Positions 1 through 6,543 of a DNA stretch of 12,585 nucleotides are shown here, piece by piece; position 1 is the first letter of the stretch, and the number at the start of each line of letters is the position of its first letter. The stretch comes from an uncultured Desulfovibrio sp. (lineage in GTDB: Bacteria > Desulfobacterota > Desulfovibrionia > Desulfovibrionales > Desulfovibrionaceae), in the NCBI GenBank assembly GCA_900555975.1, contig USNI01000013.1, forward strand, positions 1 to 12,585, given 5' to 3'. The notes under the pieces were generated by a model. It did no database searches. It was given only the letters and a program-made list of their open reading frames with translations, and was not told where the DNA came from. The translations under genes and the position numbers were made by a program.

Positions 1-1038
1 GATGCTTCGCACCTTCGCCACGTTGGCGCCGCAGAAGACGAATCCCTTGTCGAGGTTGCCCTTCATGGCGTTGATGAGCGCGGATGAGATGCAGTAGGGC
101 GTTGTGTTCGGATCACACGTCTTGATGCAGTGAAACACACATTTGAAAGGTTTTTTTCTGCCCTCCCTGGCGGCTTCTATGAAGTCGTTCTTCAGAGCTC
201 GTCCCGGCATGCCCACGGGGCTGTGAATGATGGTGACGTCCTCTTCCCGGGCGTTCACGTAGGCCTGTTTGAAGCGTATGTCCGCATCGCATTCATCAGT
301 GGCCACGAAGCGGGTGGCCATCTGTACGCCCGATGCTCCGAGTTCGAGCATTCTGGCGATGTCCGCTCCGCTGAAGACGCCGCCGCCGGCAATGACGGGA
401 ATGGCTCTTCCCGCCTTGTCCTCCAGAGCTTTTGCGGCATCGACCACGCCGGAGATCAGCTTTTCGAGGGCAAAGGATTCATCGAAGATGTGTTCTTCGG
501 AAAAACCGAGATGTCCGCCGGCCTTGGGACCTTCCAGCACGAAGGCGTCGGGGATGAGTCCGGTTCTGCTCATCCATTTCTTTGCGATGAGCGTGGCGGC
601 CCGGCCGGAAGAGACGATGGGAACGAGCTTGGTACGAAACTCTTCTTTTTTCTGAGCGCAGGTTTCCTGAAAGATCTTCGGCAGATCCATCGGAAGTCCG
701 GCGCCGGAAAACACGATGTCCGCCCGGGATTCGATGGCGGTTTTCACCATTTCGGCAAAGGTGGTGAGAGCCACCATGATGTTCACGCCGATGATGCCCT
801 GTGTTGCGGCGCGGGCCTTTTCGATTTCTCGGCGCAGGGCGCGTATGTTGGCTTCCACGGGATGGGATGCCACGTCTGGTTCGCGCATGCCCACCATGGC
901 GCCGGCAATGACGCCGATGCCGCCTTCATTGGCCACGGCGGAGGCCAGTCCGGAGAGAGATATGCCGACACCCATGCCGCCCTGGACAATGGGCGTGCGG
1001 GCGACAAGATCACCGATTTTCAGCGAGGGGAAAGACAT
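1..1038 (-). CDS. Nitronate monooxygenase / FabK-like flavin oxidoreductase (partial, runs off left edge)
   Basis: The minus strand is open from an ATG at 1038 to the window edge, giving 346 residues without a stop; the C-terminus is missing. The protein has the TIM-barrel layout of the nitronate monooxygenase/2-nitropropane dioxygenase family, which binds FMN and oxidises nitronates or, in the FabK branch, reduces enoyl-ACP. Visible landmarks are PIVQGGMGVG (residues 16-25), GGIGVIAG (39-46), GVNIMVAL (84-91), EGPKAGGHLG (169-178) with the likely catalytic His176, and the FMN-phosphate loop VIAGGGVFSG (215-224). The C-terminal part carries Cys300, 304, 308, 316 and 336 around KTCDPNTTPYC. 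GGAGGT (1049-1054, read on the minus strand) lies 10 bases before the start. The gene is divergent from phoH and appears to have its own promoter at 1118-1146. The family is clear; the substrate is not, and true nitronate oxidation versus a FabK-like or other ene-reductase role cannot be settled from sequence. Confidence 0.9.
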   Translation of the reverse strand, partial: MSFPSLKIGDLVARTPIVQGGMGVGISLSGLASAVANEGGIGVIAGAMVGMREPDVASHPVEANIRALRREIEKARAATQGIIGVNIMVALTTFAEMVKTAIESRADIVFSGAGLPMDLPKIFQETCAQKKEEFRTKLVPIVSSGRAATLIAKKWMSRTGLIPDAFVLEGPKAGGHLGFSEEHIFDESFALEKLISGVVDAAKALEDKAGRAIPVIAGGGVFSGADIARMLELGASGVQMATRFVATDECDADIRFKQAYVNAREEDVTIIHSPVGMPGRALKNDFIEAAREGRKKPFKCVFHCIKTCDPNTTPYCISSALINAMKGNLDKGFVFCGANVAKVRSI

Positions 1039-1095
1039 GAGAAAAGGTACCTCCGGTCTTCCTGAGAAGGAGACGGAACTGTTTTGTTATACACG

Positions 1096-1111
1096 GCTCT
1101 TCCTGAAGAGC
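1096..1111. promoter_or_regulatory. Inverted repeat at the predicted transcription start (possible operator)
   Basis: GCTCTTC (1096-1102) and GAAGAGC (1105-1111) form a perfect 7-bp dyad with a two-base centre. It begins just downstream of the -10 element at 1118-1123, covering the predicted start site of the minus-strand gene. The centre is too small for a good RNA hairpin, so a dimeric DNA-binding repressor site is the more natural reading. No regulator gene is present in the window to pair with it. Confidence 0.4.
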
Positions 1112-1117
1112 GCCATC

Positions 1118-1146
1118 ATTGTAAAACCCCTTTTTCGTTATGACAA
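1118..1146 (-). promoter_or_regulatory. Sigma70-type promoter of the nitronate monooxygenase gene
   Basis: Read on the minus strand, TTGTCA (1146-1141) is followed after exactly 17 bases by TACAAT (1123-1118). Each hexamer matches the consensus at five of six positions. Transcription would start near 1111 and leave a leader of roughly 70 bases before the ATG at 1038. This is the best promoter match in the window. Confidence 0.65.
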
Positions 1147-1219
1147 GGGGGGAATAAAAATAACAGTTATTACCGGATAAGCGTAAATATTCATCAGTTC
1201 AGAGGGTTAGTTGTAAATT

Positions 1220-1260
1220 GGAAGTTTTTTCCGAACAAGGCGGGGAAAAATTTTTTTCCG
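1220..1260. repeat. Two adjacent GGAA...TTTTTTCCG inverted repeats
   Basis: GGAAGTTTTTTCCG (1220-1233) and GGAAAAATTTTTTTCCG (1244-1260) are two imperfect copies of one symmetrical pattern, an A-tract facing a T-tract inside GG/CC ends. The second has perfect 7-bp arms (1244-1250 and 1253-1259). They could be tandem protein-binding sites, curved DNA, or part of the phoH leader. There is no gene inside. Confidence 0.4.
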
Positions 1261-1333
1261 TCAGCATCAGTGTCGAGCATGCCTGCAGAGGGAGAGATTC
1301 ATTCCGGAAGCAGAAGGTCTGCGCAGCTGGAAA

Positions 1334-1391
1334 AGACGGGGCAATGGAACAGCCGGATAAATTCAGGCAGACGGAGCAATGGAACAGCCGG
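1334..1391. repeat. Direct repeat, 23 bases, period 35, upstream of phoH
   Basis: Two copies lie at 1334-1356 and 1369-1391 with one mismatch (a G or A before GCAATGG) and a 12-base spacer. The shared core is GCAATGGAACAGCCGG. The 35-base period is not a multiple of three, so the copies would be read in different frames; this favours a non-coding role in the operon leader. Confidence 0.7.
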
Positions 1392-1505
1392 TCTTTCGGA
1401 AGGGAAGGTGACGATTTTCGTGCTTATGGACTCTTTCCGGGTTTTGGCGTAGTGAAGAACTTTATGCCGCCGGTCAGCCCGGAAGGCGTAACGGAAAAAC
1501 AGGAT

Positions 1506-2516
1506 ATGCGTGTGAAATCGTCCTTTGCGGAAACGCTGGCCTTTGATGACGCGGGTCTGGCCAGTCAGCTTTTCGGTCCCCTCAATGCTCATCTGGATCT
1601 CATAGCCGACGCCTCCGGCGCGGATCTGCAGACCCGTGGCACGGAACTTACCGTAAGTGACCCTCGCCCGGCTCAGCGCGAGCTTCTTCTCAATCTGTTT
1701 ACTCAGGGATACGGGCTTCTGAGAAGCGGACATACTCTGCGTGGAGAAGATCTGCTTCAGGGATATGAGGAGCTTCTCCGCAATCCCGGGGCCGATATCA
1801 GCAGAATGTTCCGCGAGGCGAGCGTCATTGTTTCCCCGCGCAAGAGTATCATTGCCCGAAATACCGCGCAGCGTCAGTATATGGAGCTTCTGCGGAAGAA
1901 CGAACTTGTGTTCGCCACAGGTCCTGCCGGCACGGGAAAGACCTATCTTGCGGTGGCCATGGCCATTTCCATGCTTGCGGCAAAACGCGGGAAGAAAATC
2001 GTTCTTACCAGACCGGCGGTGGAAGCCGGCGAAAAGCTCGGTTTTCTGCCCGGAGACATGGAGGACAAGGTCAATCCCTATCTGAGGCCGCTGTACGATG
2101 CGCTCAGCGACATGCTGGGACCGCAGGGATTTGCTCAGAAGCAGGAAGCGGGCATCATCGAAGTTGCTCCGCTTGCCTTCATGCGCGGCCGCACGCTCAA
2201 TGATGCGTTTCTCATTCTGGATGAGGCGCAGAATACCACGCGCGAGCAGATGAAGATGTTTCTTACCCGCATGGGATTCGGTTCCAGAGCGGTGATCACC
2301 GGGGACGTCACACAGATAGATCTGCCTCCCGTCAACCGGGCCTTTCTGCGCGAGGGCGAAAAGGAAGGGGAAACCCGATCGGGCCTTGTCCATGCGCTGA
2401 AGGTGCTTGAAAACGTGCGCGGCGTGGCCATCCATCATTTCCACAGTTCCGACGTGGTTCGCCATCCGCTGGTGGGCCGCATCGTGGAAGCCTACGATCT
2501 TTATGAGAAAAACTAG
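1506..2516 (+). CDS. phoH: PhoH family ATPase (PhoH-like protein)
   Basis: PhoH-like cytoplasmic P-loop ATPase of 336 residues, related to the N-terminal half of superfamily 1 helicases. It is commonly encoded next to ybeY and is thought to act on RNA or in ribosome metabolism, but its exact activity is unsettled. Residues 1-110 form the usual N-terminal domain (LAFDDAGLASQLFGP and on). Walker A is GPAGTGKT (139-146), followed by VLTRPAVEAGEKLGFLPGD (166-184), APLAFMRGRTL (221-231), Walker B LILDEAQN (236-243) and TGDVTQIDLP (265-274). About 13 extra residues rich in Glu and Arg sit between TQIDLP and SGL, where family members usually have a short turn. I chose ATG 1506 because homology begins there; ATG 1464 and GTG 1452 are in frame, and none has a strong ribosome binding site. 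The last 14 bases overlap the next gene, which implies coupled translation. Confidence 0.95.
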   Translation: MRVKSSFAETLAFDDAGLASQLFGPLNAHLDLIADASGADLQTRGTELTVSDPRPAQRELLLNLFTQGYGLLRSGHTLRGEDLLQGYEELLRNPGADISRMFREASVIVSPRKSIIARNTAQRQYMELLRKNELVFATGPAGTGKTYLAVAMAISMLAAKRGKKIVLTRPAVEAGEKLGFLPGDMEDKVNPYLRPLYDALSDMLGPQGFAQKQEAGIIEVAPLAFMRGRTLNDAFLILDEAQNTTREQMKMFLTRMGFGSRAVITGDVTQIDLPPVNRAFLREGEKEGETRSGLVHALKVLENVRGVAIHHFHSSDVVRHPLVGRIVEAYDLYEKN

Positions 2517-4923
2517 GAAGATATCTCCGGTCAGCGTTTCTCAGCTCCTGGGGCATTCGCGCTCCATGTTTCTGCATCATCATCACGACTGGGGGCTGCT
2601 TTCCCTGGCCGCTGCGCTGGTACTGCTCTCCCTGCTCTGCGCGGTGCAGCCGGGCCGTTCGGCCCGTGTGATCTATCCTGCCGGAGAAATTGCTGCACAG
2701 GATGTGGTGTCCGACAGAGATCTTCTGGTGGAGGATCCGCAGGCCACCCAGCAGCGTCGTGATCGCGCCCTGGCGCTTCAGCCCATGGTGTTCGACATCG
2801 ACAAGAAGGCGCTGGAAAGCTTTCGGGCCGAGAGTCTCGGTCTTCTGGATGAAATCAACAGCAGAGGTCTGGACAAGGACGGTCTTGAAGCCGTTTGTCG
2901 TGCCTTCAACGAGCGTCATCTTTCCGATGTCTCCTCTTCCGCGTTTCGTGTGCTGACGGCCTCCTATGTGCAGGAATATCTGCTGAACACGCTCATACCG
3001 TGGATGGAGTCCACGCTTGCGAGCGGCGTCATTGCCGATATGCGGCAGATTGCCAACACCGACAATGCCGTCATTGTGCGCGATCTGGACAGCGGCACGG
3101 AAGTGCTGCGTACGCAGGCCGGAGGTCTCAAGGATCTGCGTACGTTCAAGGTCGCCCTGGGTCGCAAGCTTCGTTCCGAGGAAAAGCTCAATTCCCGAGT
3201 CAAGGTGGTGCTGCAGGAAGTGATGCCTCTCATGGTGGTGCCGACGCTTGCCGTGAATCAGGAGGTCACGAATCAGCGCAACGAGGAAATGCTGGCCGCC
3301 GTCGAACCCGTGTTCTACAAGGTTCAGCCCGGAGAAGTGCTGGTCCGGGCGGGCGACATGGTGACCCACGAGCAGCAGATCAAGCTGCAGGCGCTGTTCA
3401 GGTCGGCTCCCGGAGTCGTGGACTGGGCCGTTTTCGGCGGATGTCTCGTGCTGGGCTTTTTCCTGCTGCTCGGACTTTTCATTACGCCGAGCGGCAACAA
3501 GGGCACGGTTCTGCGCACCAAGGATCAGAATCTCATCGCGCTGCTGCTGGTGGTCTTCGGAGTGACGGCATGGTGTACCATGTATGTTCTCGTATCCGTG
3601 GCATCGGCCTCCATGACGCATATTCTGGCCTTCGCCTTTCCCGTGGCAGGCGGTGCCGGACTTGCTGCCCTCATCTTTGCCGCACGGCGTTACTGCACGG
3701 TGGGACTGCTTCTTTCCTTCTTCACCACAGTCATCTTTCACGGCGACATCGCTCTGTTCTTTTTCTATTTCATGTCGTCCATGACCAATACTTGGCTGGT
3801 GCTGCGCGCGCAGAACCGTCAGGACGTCGTCTGGGGAAGCGTTCCGCTGCTTCTGTGGATGGTCCTCACAGGACTGGGGGCGGCGCTGTTCAACCATGTT
3901 GAGCTGTCGCAGCTTCCTCTTCTTCTGTTGGCACTTACCTGCAATGCGACGGGGTCGCTTTTTCTGCTTTTCGCCCTCAGTCCCGTGCTGGAAATGCTCA
4001 TGAGGTATACCACGCGTTTCCGCATGATGGAACTCATGAATCTGGAGCACCCGCTGCTTCAGGAACTCATGATGACGGTACCGGGTACCTATCATCATTC
4101 CCTTGTGGTTTCCAATCTGGTGGAGGCCGGAGCTGCGGCCATAGGCGCCAACAGTCTCCTGTGCAAGGTCGGGGCGCTGTACCATGACATAGGCAAGATT
4201 TCCCATCCTGAATATTTTGTGGAAAATCAGTTCGGCGGTCCCAATCCGCACGACAAGCTGTCGCCGGCCATGAGTGCGCTCATTCTTTTCTCTCATGTCA
4301 AGCAGGGTGCGGAACTTGCCGCAGAATATCATCTCGGCCGCGAAATAACCGACATCATCGTTCAGCATCACGGGACGCGCGGCGCCATGTTCTTCTACAA
4401 CAAGGCCCTCCAGATGGGAGAAAATCCCCGGCTTCAGGATTATTCCTATCCCGGTCCCCGTCCGCAGACCAAGGAAGCGGCCATCGTCATGCTGGCCGAT
4501 TCCGTAGAGGCTTCGAGCCGCACGCTGGTGGATCCGACGCCTGCCCGCATCCGAGCCCATGTCACCAAGATAGTGAAGGGCGTCTATGCCGAGGGACAAC
4601 TGGATGAGTCGGATCTGACCTTCAGGGATCTGAACAAGCTCATCGACAGTTTCGTGCGCATCATTACCGGACTTTTTCATCAGCGCATAGCGTATCCCGA
4701 GGATAAAGGCGATCAGCACAGGGCCCGGACGAAGGTCGAGGAAAACAGAAAGGATGAAGCCGAGGAACTTCGTCCGGAATGGGTGGTCTCCACGCCTGAG
4801 GACGGGCGGAAGGGAAACGTCTCCTCCGGGCAGCAGACGCATGCTGCAGAAAACCGGGCCGGCGACGGAACGCCGCAGGACGGTTCCACCGGGGATGAGG
4901 ACAGTCCGGAGAAGGACGCATGA
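2503..4923 (+). CDS. 7TM-HD family phosphohydrolase (PgpH/YqfF-like, probable c-di-AMP phosphodiesterase)
   Basis: An inner-membrane protein of 806 residues with the 7TMR-HDED / 7TM / HD layout. A transmembrane anchor lies at about 30-49, followed by an extracytoplasmic HDED region (about 55-305), a cluster of hydrophobic helices (about 306-495) and a cytoplasmic HD domain (about 515-730). HD metal ligands are recognisable as His531-His532, His561-Asp562 in HDIGK, His598 and His622-His623 in HHGT. Characterised relatives (Listeria PgpH) hydrolyse the second messenger c-di-AMP to pApA; that activity is inferred here. The last 75 or so residues are acidic, polar and low in complexity, without a recognisable domain. 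The start at 2503 sits inside the end of phoH with only a weak GGAAG upstream, so translation is probably coupled; the reading frame is open further upstream, but that part is only phoH read in another frame. Its stop overlaps the ybeY start. The position between phoH and ybeY is the classical one for this family. Confidence 0.93.
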   Translation: MRKTRKISPVSVSQLLGHSRSMFLHHHHDWGLLSLAAALVLLSLLCAVQPGRSARVIYPAGEIAAQDVVSDRDLLVEDPQATQQRRDRALALQPMVFDIDKKALESFRAESLGLLDEINSRGLDKDGLEAVCRAFNERHLSDVSSSAFRVLTASYVQEYLLNTLIPWMESTLASGVIADMRQIANTDNAVIVRDLDSGTEVLRTQAGGLKDLRTFKVALGRKLRSEEKLNSRVKVVLQEVMPLMVVPTLAVNQEVTNQRNEEMLAAVEPVFYKVQPGEVLVRAGDMVTHEQQIKLQALFRSAPGVVDWAVFGGCLVLGFFLLLGLFITPSGNKGTVLRTKDQNLIALLLVVFGVTAWCTMYVLVSVASASMTHILAFAFPVAGGAGLAALIFAARRYCTVGLLLSFFTTVIFHGDIALFFFYFMSSMTNTWLVLRAQNRQDVVWGSVPLLLWMVLTGLGAALFNHVELSQLPLLLLALTCNATGSLFLLFALSPVLEMLMRYTTRFRMMELMNLEHPLLQELMMTVPGTYHHSLVVSNLVEAGAAAIGANSLLCKVGALYHDIGKISHPEYFVENQFGGPNPHDKLSPAMSALILFSHVKQGAELAAEYHLGREITDIIVQHHGTRGAMFFYNKALQMGENPRLQDYSYPGPRPQTKEAAIVMLADSVEASSRTLVDPTPARIRAHVTKIVKGVYAEGQLDESDLTFRDLNKLIDSFVRIITGLFHQRIAYPEDKGDQHRARTKVEENRKDEAEELRPEWVVSTPEDGRKGNVSSGQQTHAAENRAGDGTPQDGSTGDEDSPEKDA

Positions 4924-5408
4924 TGGATACGACAGGCCTGCGCGTGGACATGCGTCGATGCTGCCGCGTCTGCCGCAGAGAATGGCTGAGCTGGCTTTCG
5001 GCCATGCGTGCGGCTGCCGACGAGGCGCAGATGCTTCCCGGCCAGACAAATTCACCTCGCTTTGCGGAACGCGTTGATGCTGCAGTGTCGGGAAAGAACG
5101 GCGTGCAGCTCATAGTGGCGGGAGACGGCGACATGGCGGCGGTGAATCTTCGTAATCTCGGATGCTTCGGACCGACCAACATTCTGAGCTTCCCGGGCGA
5201 GAACGGCGAACTCGGGACTCTTTTTCTGAGCGTCGATACGCTGGAGAGGGAAAGCGTGCTTTACGGACAGGACGTGCTTGTTCATGCCCGGAGACTTCTC
5301 GCGCACGGCATGGGGCATATCTCCGGTTTCGACCACGGGCCGGACATGGACGCCTTCTGCGCATGGCTTGAGGAATCCTGTCCGCTTCCCGGGAAAGGAC
5401 GTCAATAG
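4920..5408 (+). CDS. ybeY: Endoribonuclease / rRNA maturation factor YbeY
   Basis: Small metalloprotein of the UPF0054 family (162 residues), involved in 16S rRNA 3'-end maturation and 70S ribosome quality control. The zinc motif is complete: His129, His133 and His139 in HGMGHISGFDH. Upstream, GPTNILSFPG matches the family PTDVLSFP segment. The N-terminus is somewhat longer and Arg/Cys rich (MRRCCRVCRREW), as often seen in this poorly conserved part. ATG 4920 overlaps the stop of the HD phosphohydrolase gene (ATGA), and ATG 4923 directly follows as an alternative. GGAGAAGG at 4908-4915 is a suitable ribosome binding site. It is the third gene of the phoH operon and precedes era, another 30S assembly factor. 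Confidence 0.93.
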   Translation: MMDTTGLRVDMRRCCRVCRREWLSWLSAMRAAADEAQMLPGQTNSPRFAERVDAAVSGKNGVQLIVAGDGDMAAVNLRNLGCFGPTNILSFPGENGELGTLFLSVDTLERESVLYGQDVLVHARRLLAHGMGHISGFDHGPDMDAFCAWLEESCPLPGKGRQ

Positions 5409-5420
5409 ACTCTTGACGTC
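5398..5420. repeat. Inverted repeat spanning the ybeY stop codon
   Basis: GACGTCAA (5398-5405) and TTGACGTC (5413-5420) are perfect 8-bp arms around a seven-base loop that contains the TAG stop of ybeY. A competing pairing joins GGACGT (5397-5402) to ACGTCC (5421-5426). No T-run follows, so it is not a standard intrinsic terminator; it may be an RNA-processing or stability element. Confidence 0.45.
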
Positions 5421-5463
5421 ACGTCCTGCGTAGTTCAAGCTGAAAAATCCTTTTCATCATCAG

Positions 5464-5498
5464 GCGTCCCTCCGCCGACGCTGCGGAAGCGGGGACGC
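5464..5498 (+). other. Strong hairpin in the ybeY-era gap
   Basis: GCGTCCC plus TCCGC (5464-5475) pair with GCGGA (5483-5487) and GGGACGC (5492-5498), leaving a seven-base loop and a four-base bulge. GCGTC at 5464-5468 can instead pair with GACGC at 5477-5481, so two mutually exclusive folds exist. No T-run follows. It lies 26 bases before the era start. Confidence 0.45.
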
Positions 5499-5505
5499 AT
5501 ATACT
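5477..5505 (+). promoter_or_regulatory. Weak candidate promoter for era
   Basis: TATACT (5500-5505) is a good -10 hexamer in an otherwise GC-rich stretch, and TATACA overlaps it at 5505-5510. The -35 region 17 bases upstream (5477-5482) is poor. If used, the leader of era would be only about 12 bases, still long enough for the GGAG ribosome binding site at 5515-5518. Read-through from the phoH operon is the alternative. Confidence 0.3.
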
Positions 5506-5524
5506 ATACATACCGGAGATTACT

Positions 5525-6466
5525 ATGGCCAGAATACAGAATGAACATCGCTGCGGATGGGTTGCGCTCATGGGCCCTCCCAACGCGGGCAAGTCGACGC
5601 TGCTCAACGCTCTGCTGGGGCAGAAGATCAGCATCGTGACATCCAAGCCGCAGACGACGCGCACCCGTGTGGTCGGAATCATGTCCGAACCCGGCGCGCA
5701 GGTCATTTTCATGGATACTCCCGGCGTCAACCATTCCCGTCAGCAGCAGCGCGGGCATCTGAGCAAGATGATGAGTCAGGCCGCCTGGCAGAGCATGGCC
5801 GCCGCTCACGCCGTGATGCTGGTACTGGATGCGGAGCTTTATATCCGCCGTCCGGAATTTCTGGATCGCGACATACAGTCCATCCGCGACGCCCTGGCCG
5901 GAGATGACCGTCCGCTGCTTGTGGTCGTCAACAAGGTCGACCTCTTTCACGACAAGTCCCGCATGCTGCCTCTTCTTGTGCAGCTTCAGGAATATTTCCC
6001 CGGGGCGGAGATCTTCCCCATGTCCGCGCTGACCAAGGACGGTCTGGACGAGCTGAAGAAGATCATCATCGGCATGATGCCCGAGGGCGAGTCGCAGTTT
6101 CCCGAAGACCAGCTTTCCACGGCTCCCACGCGTTTTCTTGCTGCGGAAATCGTGCGCGAGAAGGTGTTCGAGAGACTTCGTCAGGAAGTGCCCTACACCA
6201 CGGCCGTGGACATCGAGGCATGGGAAGAGGATCAGGAACGTGATCTGACCATCATCCATGCGGTGATCTTCGTGCAGCGTCCTTCCCACAAGGCCATGGT
6301 CATAGGGCGTGCCGGGGCCACCATCAAGGAGATCGGCACGGAGGCCCGTCGTGACATTCAGAAGCTTATCGGCGGCAAGGTGCACCTTCAGCTCTGGGTG
6401 AAGGTGAAGGACAACTGGGCGGAAGACACCGAGCTGCTTCACGATCTCGGACTGGAAGAGGAATGA
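5525..6466 (+). CDS. era: GTPase Era
   Basis: Essential GTPase (313 residues) that binds the 3' end of 16S rRNA and couples 30S maturation to growth; peripheral at the inner membrane. The G motifs are all intact: G1 GPPNAGKS (17-24), G2 threonines in PQTTRTR (42-48), G3 DTPG (64-67), G4 NKVD (136-139) and G5 SAL (167-169). The C-terminal KH RNA-binding domain has the GRAG loop (261-264) followed by [14 protein letters not shown], and the protein ends in the usual WVKVKDNW...LGL segment. Length is typical. GGAG at 5515-5518 lies six bases before the ATG. It follows ybeY after a structured 116-base gap, so it may be partly independent of the operon, and a hairpin directly after the stop suggests that transcription ends here. 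Confidence 0.97.
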   Translation: MARIQNEHRCGWVALMGPPNAGKSTLLNALLGQKISIVTSKPQTTRTRVVGIMSEPGAQVIFMDTPGVNHSRQQQRGHLSKMMSQAAWQSMAAAHAVMLVLDAELYIRRPEFLDRDIQSIRDALAGDDRPLLVVVNKVDLFHDKSRMLPLLVQLQEYFPGAEIFPMSALTKDGLDELKKIIIGMMPEGESQFPEDQLSTAPTRFLAAEIVREKVFERLRQEVPYTTAVDIEAWEEDQERDLTIIHAVIFVQRPSHKAMVIGRAGATIKEIGTEARRDIQKLIGGKVHLQLWVKVKDNWAEDTELLHDLGLEEE

Positions 6467-6471
6467 TGAGC

Positions 6472-6498
6472 CGGGCCGCTTTCGTGCGGCCCGTTTCT
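6472..6498 (+). terminator. Probable intrinsic terminator after era
   Basis: CGGGCCGC (6472-6479) and GCGGCCCG (6486-6493) form a perfect 8-bp GC stem with a six-base loop, followed by TTTCT. It starts six bases after the era stop. The T-run is short, so termination may be partial and yggS may receive read-through. Confidence 0.55.
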
Positions 6499-6543
6499 GC
6501 AGAATCTTCAGAACGCCTGCGGGCGAAAAAGGACTTGCCGGAC

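Larger units (their letters stand above)
1147..1505. other. Non-coding leader between the divergent promoter and phoH
   Basis: This stretch of about 360 bases upstream of phoH has no gene that I can support. It stays open in the phoH frame back to 1218, but the peptide upstream of 1506 has no family resemblance, and the 35-base direct repeat inside it would not keep frame. It contains an AT-rich patch with a 13-base dyad (AATAAC-A-GTTATT, 1159-1171), two GGAA/TTCC inverted repeats (1220-1260) and a 23-base direct repeat (1334-1391). I could not find a plus-strand promoter with acceptable -35 and -10 hexamers, although the phoH operon promoter should lie here. Confidence 0.5.

Noticed and set aside
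130..1065. Plus-strand open frame of 311 codons over the nitronate monooxygenase gene
   Set aside because: The minus strand in this region encodes a clear flavin oxidoreductase with family motifs; the plus-strand product is rich in Gly/His/Phe without any motif and is a by-product of G/C-biased third positions.
1218..1505. N-terminal extension of PhoH from the first in-frame ATG
   Set aside because: The extra 96 residues have no family resemblance, and the 23-base direct repeat inside does not keep frame; homology begins at 1506.
3930..3945. TGGCAC...TGC pattern resembling a sigma54 promoter
   Set aside because: The GG-GC spacing is one base short, and it lies within a membrane helix coding region of the HD phosphohydrolase.
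2332..5055. Minus-strand open frame of 907 codons opposite the HD phosphohydrolase
   Set aside because: Very long, but His/Arg/Gln rich with no domain; it mirrors the codon bias of the plus-strand gene, which has all HD motifs and membrane helices.
5504..6442. Minus-strand open frame of 312 codons opposite era
   Set aside because: Same cause; era is unmistakable on the plus strand.
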